The notes below the pieces were generated by a model. It saw only the letters and a program-made list of their open reading frames with translations. It made no database searches and was not told the DNA's origin. Position numbers and translations under genes: made by a program. A DNA stretch of 64,000 bases. Source: Warburgia ugandensis. Its lineage: Eukaryota; Streptophyta; Magnoliopsida; Canellales; Canellaceae. Positions 57,481 to 64,000 of the stretch are shown piece after piece. The stretch lies in contig CP141127.1 of assembly GCA_035236585.1 (NCBI GenBank), positions 69,297,495 to 69,361,494 of the forward strand, written 5' to 3'. Each line of letters begins with the position of its first letter. The stretch's first letter is position 1.

Positions 57481-59259
57481 TAATACAAATCCTCAAAATT
57501 CATCAAAATCATTCAAAATGAAACTACAAAAACCATATGTATAAAATATGGGAAATTACACACACAAATACTACTAAATAATCTTTTAGACATCTCATAC
57601 AAGACAACTCATGGACAACATGCACATTTGCACGAGTAGTTTAGATCATAATTCAAACAAATCATGCATGTTTAACTTCATTTATCACGTATTCTGTCAT
57701 AACTCATTAAGCAATCATAATTCAAATATGTTGAAAAACATAGCAATCTTAATTTTTCCCACCTAATGTGATCTTTATCTATTCCACTAGCTTCATAACC
57801 ATCAAATCCACTTACTATTTTAGCCATTAAGTTTGACTATTCAAGCTTTCATCCTTGATTACTCACAAATATGCAACAGATACACATATTTTTATTAGAA
57901 TTCTTCATAATTTTCAATTTATATCTTTCATGATTATTCATGGTCAAAATCAACCATAGATCATTATTCCATAATTAATTAGCATAGATCAATGCAATCA
58001 TGACTGTTCAATCTATTGACTGGTCTTTCCCAACTGTGGTTCATCGATTAGACCTCCAATGATTGCTGGAAACATATATCAGCCCTATTGGTTATCAATC
58101 CAGGGTTCAAATTTTCTCTAACTTAGTTCCTAGCATTGATAAGCATAGGGTAACGTGATTGTGGAAATTCACAAAACTGGTCACTTTTCATTAGCTATTG
58201 CTTGCTAATTTCATGATCAATGATTACTGAATTATCAACTCCAAATAGTTGATCATCGATTAGTGATCCACATCTCACTTAATTATTAAGAATTACTGAC
58301 CCTTGAGATTATAAATTACTTTCATGGATCAGTGGCCATAAACTCTTGATCCACGATGACCCATTTTGGAGGGTCGGATCTAAGGTTCATGTGCTTATGA
58401 TTGTCATACATGTTTAAATTTCTGCTTTCTAGTCAATCCAACTATTGGACCATGTCTTATAGCATAAGAATAGTAATTAATAGGTTCAGTGTTAGTATTT
58501 CTAATAGAAATTCGATGGTTCATAGTCGTCAAAATCTCTAATTGATGAATTAATTGTTAGATATAAGATTATAGGTCTAAATTTGTTGATCAAATAGTTT
58601 GAGGCATTAGATATAACGTACAAGTTCTTAATTATATTCAATTATCAACAAAAATCTTAAATTTTCTAAGATTTACTATATAGATGTCGTTTGAATCAAA
58701 ATCTAACGTGAATCAGTGCAAATCAGTAGTGATCCTACCTACAATTGCTCCAATCCATGTTTATTGAGTCTCTTATCCATGTTTATTGAGTCTCTTAAAA
58801 TGATGAATAGCTATTGGATCATTGCAAATTGGCACAATCATGGTCGTACATCATCGCTATATCTAAATCTTTGCTGCACCAACTCGATCGTCGAATTGCT
58901 TAAGGTGTATTGTATGTGCATTGAGGGGAACATGATGAACATCTTTGATATTTAATTCGAGTTGTTTCGGTCACTGTGCATCCATGTACCAACAATTGAT
59001 TATAGTCACCGAGGTTCTGCATGGGTGATAGGAAAGAGGGAAAAATGATGTTGATGGTAGAAGAGGGGAGGAAGGAGGGGAAAGGGGTCGATGCTAGTGG
59101 ATTTTTGGGGTACTTGCATTATGTGGCCTGTTTGACCAAAATCCATCGTTAGTTGATGGTCTGGAAGTTGGAAACTCTATGTGGAGGTATCTTAGTGAGG
59201 GAGAAAAGGTAGATCACGATGGTGACTGGCAGCTATTTTCTGATCACCGCCTATCATCT

Positions 59260-59263
<4 letters not shown>

Positions 59264-59343
<80 letters not shown>
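59264..59343. repeat. (GA)n microsatellite
   Basis: About 40 perfect GA units in the upstream part of the LTR. Confidence 0.9.
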
Positions 59344-59345
<2 letters not shown>

Positions 59346-59789
59346 GAAGGACTTTGGGTGTCAGGTTGACTCTAGCATCCTGACCTTGGTTGGTAGTGGG
59401 GCGTCATTGACCCGTTGAAGGAGGGAAGAAGTGAGAGAAAAAGAGAGGAGAGGAAATTCATTAGGATTTTAGTTTGAAGGGGGTTCCATTATCAAAACTC
59501 CCTTCCCTATTTCTAAAATTATTAGTGTTGTCTTTTTTCTTGAATTTAACTAGTGGGGCCTACTATGCAAAATTACTAAATTGCCCCTTGCTTATTACTT
59601 CAGTATTCTTACTATCCTTGGAAACATTTTTTTGGGCACAATCTAGTTTGTAAGGTTTTAATGCTTAATTAGGTCTCCTTCAAAAAGTCAATTTCGTGAA
59701 ACTTAAAACATGGAGATCCAATTTCACATTTCTTCAAAAATGGCTTAGAAATTATATGAAATGTAATTTAAAAAATTAGGGTTATTATA

Positions 59790-61300
59790 TTCTTCTCCCT
59801 TTAAAGAAATTTTTTTGTTGAAATTTTTTTAGTTATTCCTCAAATAATTATACTACTACATTATCATCTTGTCATAGATTTTGCTTCCATGTGGTCACTT
59901 TAATTGAATGATTTTTACAAGAGAGGTTCAATCAAAGAAACATCTTTGTTCTTCCATTCTATTTTAATCTTGTAACTCTTTAACTAATGAAATCATCATA
60001 ATTTATTATTTAATTTAACTCTAAGCCCATACATCACTTGCTAAAATTGCTTTTTCGACCATTTTGAGCTATAAAGAGCCACTTCCACGTACTCTGTTAC
60101 TCATGCCTAACTTGTCAATATCTCAAAGTCATTTCACAAATTCTCTCTATATCATTCTTATTGCACATTAAAAGGTAAATTCTTACCCTTGGTCTATCTC
60201 AATAATTTCTCCATTTATTACCATATCTTCCAATCTATGCTTACATAATTCAATGCATGTGAAAGGAACTAAATGAGTAATCAACTCATAATTAGGCTCA
60301 TCCAATTATAACTCATATCTTTGTATGAACTAGACTCTAAGTCATTTAATAATTAGTGTAAGTTCATGGTTTGAGGTGGAATAAGGATCATACATCAAAT
60401 ACTCTTGCTTAGAGTTGCAATCAGTCTTTTGTTAATAACATTTTCACAATATCCTTTCAACATCACAAGAAACATGTGGATTCAGTCACTGCATAGTCTA
60501 TACTTAAGTTATAGCTTTCTACTTATATATTGATCTTAATCATCATTTCTAATTTCTTGTGATTCATGAAGTGACATCCTCTAATTCATGAAATGGCATT
60601 TTATATGTAGTCATTTGTTGAGATATTTCTTCTCATACATTCTTCAGAACTATACATCTAAACAAACTATACTCAGAAAATAAACAAAGTGACATCAGTC
60701 ACTCATTATGTCACCTTGGTGCATCATGGTGTTATAATAATTGTTAAAGGCTATGTGCAAAGCTCTACTTGTTAGCAAGTAAATCCGACGGTGACCTCAC
60801 AATAGATCTATAGGATTATCAACAATACTGCCCATAATGGAAATATTGATACAAAAGAATTTGACCTAGCATAATTCACTTCATCATGGTAGAAAGCACA
60901 TCTCAGCATCACCAATGAACTCAATTGTGATGGATCAGCAGCTAAACTTGACAGCCCAAAGGTTAAAATTAAAATAAGCCTCAATTACTCAATCTAGGAT
61001 CTTGACTCAATGTACATTGCCTTTGGGCCAAGTCTTTTTCTTGTTGTGCATACTACCAGAATTTCTTAGGAACATTAGCTTCCTGCATCCAATACATTAG
61101 TATAAGCTCATCTAGATAAGTCTTCTGAACTATCCACACATTGCTATCTTTTACATGTCTTGGAAAATATTCTTCATGTGTGAGAATCTAGTTCTCCCAC
61201 TAAAGACATCACTAGTTAATTATCTATGGATGCCACTTGGAAATGACTCTTCCACATTCAAATAATAGCTTCTTGTAATATCATCTAGTCTTAGGGATGC
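59790..61300 (-). mobile_element. Decayed gypsy body next to its 3' LTR
   Basis: CTTTAAAGGGAGAAGAA (minus strand, 59790-59806) is the purine tract. It is preceded by AATTTCAACAAAAAAATTTC, matching the AATTTCGAGGATGAAATTC at the end of the other gypsy element. No chromodomain or integrase can be read further right; the region is either too decayed or replaced. Confidence 0.45.
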
Positions 61301-62640
61301 ATTTATTGTAGTGGCATATTTTGCATTATATCTTCTTATTCTTATGATTTTTGGGCACTCTTCTATTTTTTACTTTTCACAAGAATTTGGAGTGGGAATT
61401 GAAGAAAATTAGGATAGTTTATAAATTTTTATTTTGAGTGAATTGTAGTGAGGTTGAGATTGTATTTTATTTAATCATAATTTTTTTCAAAAAGAGGTTG
61501 TAATAATACATGTCAAGGGTGGGCCACCCTAAGTCAAAAGAGGAGGTGGCATGTACATAGACCTACCCTTCTATGAGAAGACTTTATCCAGGACCGCACT
61601 AGAAGCTTATCTAATCTCCTTACATTTCCTTTATTAGGACTTGCATGATAATTTGTTTTGCATTGTGGTTAGTAGTGAATATCATATTTCTTGCACTCAT
61701 AAATTAAGTGTTGCATATTAATTAGGACTTTGCATTAGTTGCACCTCTTAACAAGGGATACCCTAAGCTCGACGATAACCCATGGACATAGGTTGTCTGG
61801 GTTATAGTGTCCTTTTTTTAGGTTCATACCCTTTGTTAAGTTGCATTTAAGTAGTTACATTAAATTTATTGCTTTCCTTGCATAATAAGTCACGTTTGTT
61901 ATTTCAAGGTGAATTTATGTTGGTCAAACTACGTGAGAATACTTAAATGATTTAGTAAGAGTAATCGCACCTACAAGATCAAGGGTGGATTTGATAACCA
62001 TCCCTTGGCCCACGTAGGTTCACCATCACCTTACGTATTTCCTTAGCCTCAACAATTAAATTAAAATCAATCTAGAAGAGATCTTATCAACTTATGAGCT
62101 CATAGGACCCTAATGGAAGGAGGTGACCTATTGCTACTCTAGTGGTCCCTACTTGATCATCTACATTGGTAATTAAACTAGTAGCTTTGCTAACATATTC
62201 TGTGACTTATATCATCTACAACTAATTGGGAAGGTATGAAATGGTTGATCAAGGTAGGATCTAATTGCTAAGCAATAGGGCAAGTCTAAAAGAGGAGGAA
62301 CTACCTAGGTTAAATGTAAGCTAATAACCACTCCCCCAAAGAAAATAAAGAGAAATCAAAGCTTTCACCTTGTTTGTATTAGCGATAGGATTAATTGTGT
62401 GCTGTTGAATATGCATCATATAGCTTAGTTTCCCTTAGTTTTAACCAAAAAAAGAAAAGAAGAGAGAATAAAATACTCTTTTGTCGTATACAAAAACTTG
62501 CTTTTGTTGTATATAAAGTATAGTCCACTATACCAAGAATTGGTGTATACAAGGCCATTGATCATAGAACTTAGACTTGGTGCATCTAGATCTAGAGATT
62601 GAATAGACCATAATGTAAGGTTTAAGGAATCAAGTAGATA
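61301..62640. other. Unassigned, possibly the 5' region of the Tat/Athila-like element
   Basis: It lies directly before the gag-like sequence and has no ORF. TTAACAAGGG at 61750 and CCTTTGTTAAG at 61829 form a short inverted repeat. No primer site or LTR terminus could be identified. Confidence 0.25.
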
Positions 62641-63785
62641 TCAATCACCCTACCGTAGACATGGACAATGAATTAGAGGAAAGAAAGCCATTACGGCATT
62701 ATTTTATCCCACGACCCCTTAAATATGATGATATATATGAAACATGGGCTACTTGTGATTTGTTTAGTAAAATAGATAGATTGGTAGAAAGAGCGGATAA
62801 ATTTGATCATCTAACTAATACATTGGATGCGTTTATGTTGGCTAGAGAGTCATCTATGCAACCTTAGTAAGAGGTTTATTCCTTCTATGCTAGTTCAATG
62901 CATCCAACTACTTTCTGTCTATCAAGCTCCGTGTATCCTAAATACTTTATGGAGCAAAGGAATGGAATCACTACATTCCAAAACCCTAGTAAAAACTTTG
63001 ATTCTAAGATTTACCATATTAGATGGGATGTGCATCATGATTTCTTAGGGTCTCAGGATAATCAACATTTCCCTCGTGATTAAGTTCTACAACAATTTGA
63101 GCCACAAGAAAAGTTTCCTTAACAATAGAGGGAATAATCATTAGAAGAGATCCTTCGTTTGGTTATGTAAAACACTTTAGAATTTGATAATGATGTAAAA
63201 CAAACTATTGAGGCCCACTCGCATTCCATTGCAGAGTTGAATATCCAAATGGGTCAAATATTTGCTGCATTTTTAGAATGAGAAAAGGAAACTGACCAAG
63301 TTGAGGATAATGAGAAGCCCATCAATACTCCTATAGGGATAGAAATAATGTTAGACTCTAAATATCCTTGTGAGATAGAGAGTCTAATTAATACACCATC
63401 CCTACCATTATAGAAAATATCCACTCGAGACATATCTTGCCCATTTTAATTTTGATATAGGCACCTCCATTGATTAAGTGAATGATTTACTAGACAATGT
63501 ATCATTAATGGACACTTCTTAATGGCAAGCTCAAGTAAGAGCCCTTACATTTCTTGAGATTCAATTTGAGCCATGTACTGAAGAAGCTCCTAATTTGGAA
63601 ATAGAACCTCTATTGGATCATTCACCATGTAAGAGTTTAGGTTCATCTAAATACTTACCTATGATTGCAAAACAGGAGGAAGGGTTAACTAATGTTCTTG
63701 CCAATATCAACTAGCTCTAGGGTGTACAGTAGCAGTTATTAAGAGTTTAAGCCCCACCATTTCTTTGCATCTAGAGGAACATGAA
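62641..63785 (+). pseudogene. Tat/Athila-like gypsy gag and start of RT
   Basis: The frame starts MDNELEERKPLRHYFIPRP. After gaps it reads SLEEILRLVM, stop, NTLEFDNDVKQTIEAHSHS and IAELNIQMGQIFAAFLE, the gag C-terminal coiled pattern ending in MGQ-like. Further on come NLEIEPLLDHSPCKSLGSSK then YLPMIAKQEE, and LGCTVAVIKSLSPTISLHLE, matching the RT entrance (LELKPLPDHLKY..., IGWTIADIKGISPSICMH) of Athila/Tat elements. Protease is not recognisable. Several stops. The sequence is cut at about 63785 by LTR sequence. Confidence 0.65.
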
Positions 63786-64000
63786 CATCACTTATGACAA
63801 GGGTCTTATACTCTCCCCATGCTAGGTCAACTTTCACGAGTTGCCTTATTTTCATAATCACAAAATCAAAAGCATCTTATAACTCATCCCAAGCTAGGCC
63901 AACTTTCCCAAGTCATTTGATTTTAACCATATCAATAAAATCTATATATGTGGATGGGCCAATACCAACTCTTATCAGTCGCTTGATTTTAAATGTATCT
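63786..64000 (-). mobile_element. Start of a second copy of the long-LTR minisatellite
   Basis: GGGTCTTATACTCTCCCCATG onward matches 57065-57250 in the same orientation, including TTATTTTCATAATCACAAAA and TTTTAACCATATCAATAAA. It runs off the window, so its extent is unknown. Confidence 0.65.

Larger units (their letters stand above)
55546..59789 (-). mobile_element. Very long gypsy 3' LTR
   Basis: The left end TATGATGGCTTAGGTTTTTAAA mirrors other LTR termini. The right end GGGTTATTATA is followed by a minus-strand purine tract, so this is the 3' LTR of an element lying to the right. At about 4.2 kb it is long, swollen by minisatellites (56560-57480) and a GA tract (59264-59343). It has the family stem-loop (56152-56181). 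An open stretch at 59179-59418 is only the GA tract translated. Confidence 0.65.

Noticed and set aside
59179..59418. ORF with a long Arg-Glu repeat
   Set aside because: It is the translation of a (GA)n microsatellite in a gypsy LTR.

Overview
This window looks like about 64 kb of gene-free, repeat-dense nuclear DNA from a flowering plant. I find no intact host gene. Nearly every recognisable segment is a decayed mobile element: Ty1/copia and Ty3/gypsy LTR retrotransposons, terminal-repeat retrotransposons in miniature (TRIMs), two RTE-type LINEs, one CACTA DNA transposon, an Au-type SINE and a piece of mitochondrial DNA. The plant assignment rests on the Au SINE, plant-type RTE LINEs, a chromodomain gypsy of the Tekay/Del type, TRIMs primed by initiator methionine tRNA, and an exon of plant mitochondrial nad5 followed by what looks like its group II intron. 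The species cannot be told. All coding remnants carry stops or frameshifts, mostly C-to-T or G-to-A changes as expected of methylated, ageing transposons.

Layout. 1-1906: right part of a gypsy LTR. 1907-6079: a 0.8-kb-repeat unit, then the 5' half of a copia element (LTR, primer site, gag, protease, integrase). 6080-28680: a nested block that separates this half from its 3' half (reverse transcriptase, RNase H, LTR remnant, 28681-30357). Inside the block are a dispersed repeat (8140-9591), a pile-up of TRIMs of three related types in both orientations (9592-12835), three head-to-tail gypsy LTR units separated by TRIM cassettes (13292-21045), the body of a minus-strand Tekay-like gypsy element (21046-25504) and more TRIM units (25505-26315). 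30358-32640: the 0.8-kb repeats resume, so the copia element appears to have landed inside them.

32641-37290: a second copy of the dispersed repeat, another gypsy LTR and a minus-strand copia integrase fragment. 38273-39414: a 5'-truncated RTE LINE with an 11-bp target duplication. 39415-43049: microsatellites, a higher-GC stretch and the nad5 insertion. 43050-46534: a near full-length but dead RTE. 47567-55498: a gypsy element whose gag gene is split by a CACTA transposon, which itself holds the SINE. 55546-59789: an unusually long (about 4.2 kb) gypsy 3' LTR with minisatellites. 59790-64000: its decayed body, a Tat/Athila-like gypsy fragment, and the start of another copy of the long LTR.

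The most interesting structure is the compound gypsy/TRIM region at 9.6-21 kb. TRIM LTRs of three types share sequence modules, a TRIM fragment lies in the upstream (U3) part of a gypsy LTR, and the LTR-plus-TRIM unit is repeated in tandem. I found no convincing new protein-coding system.
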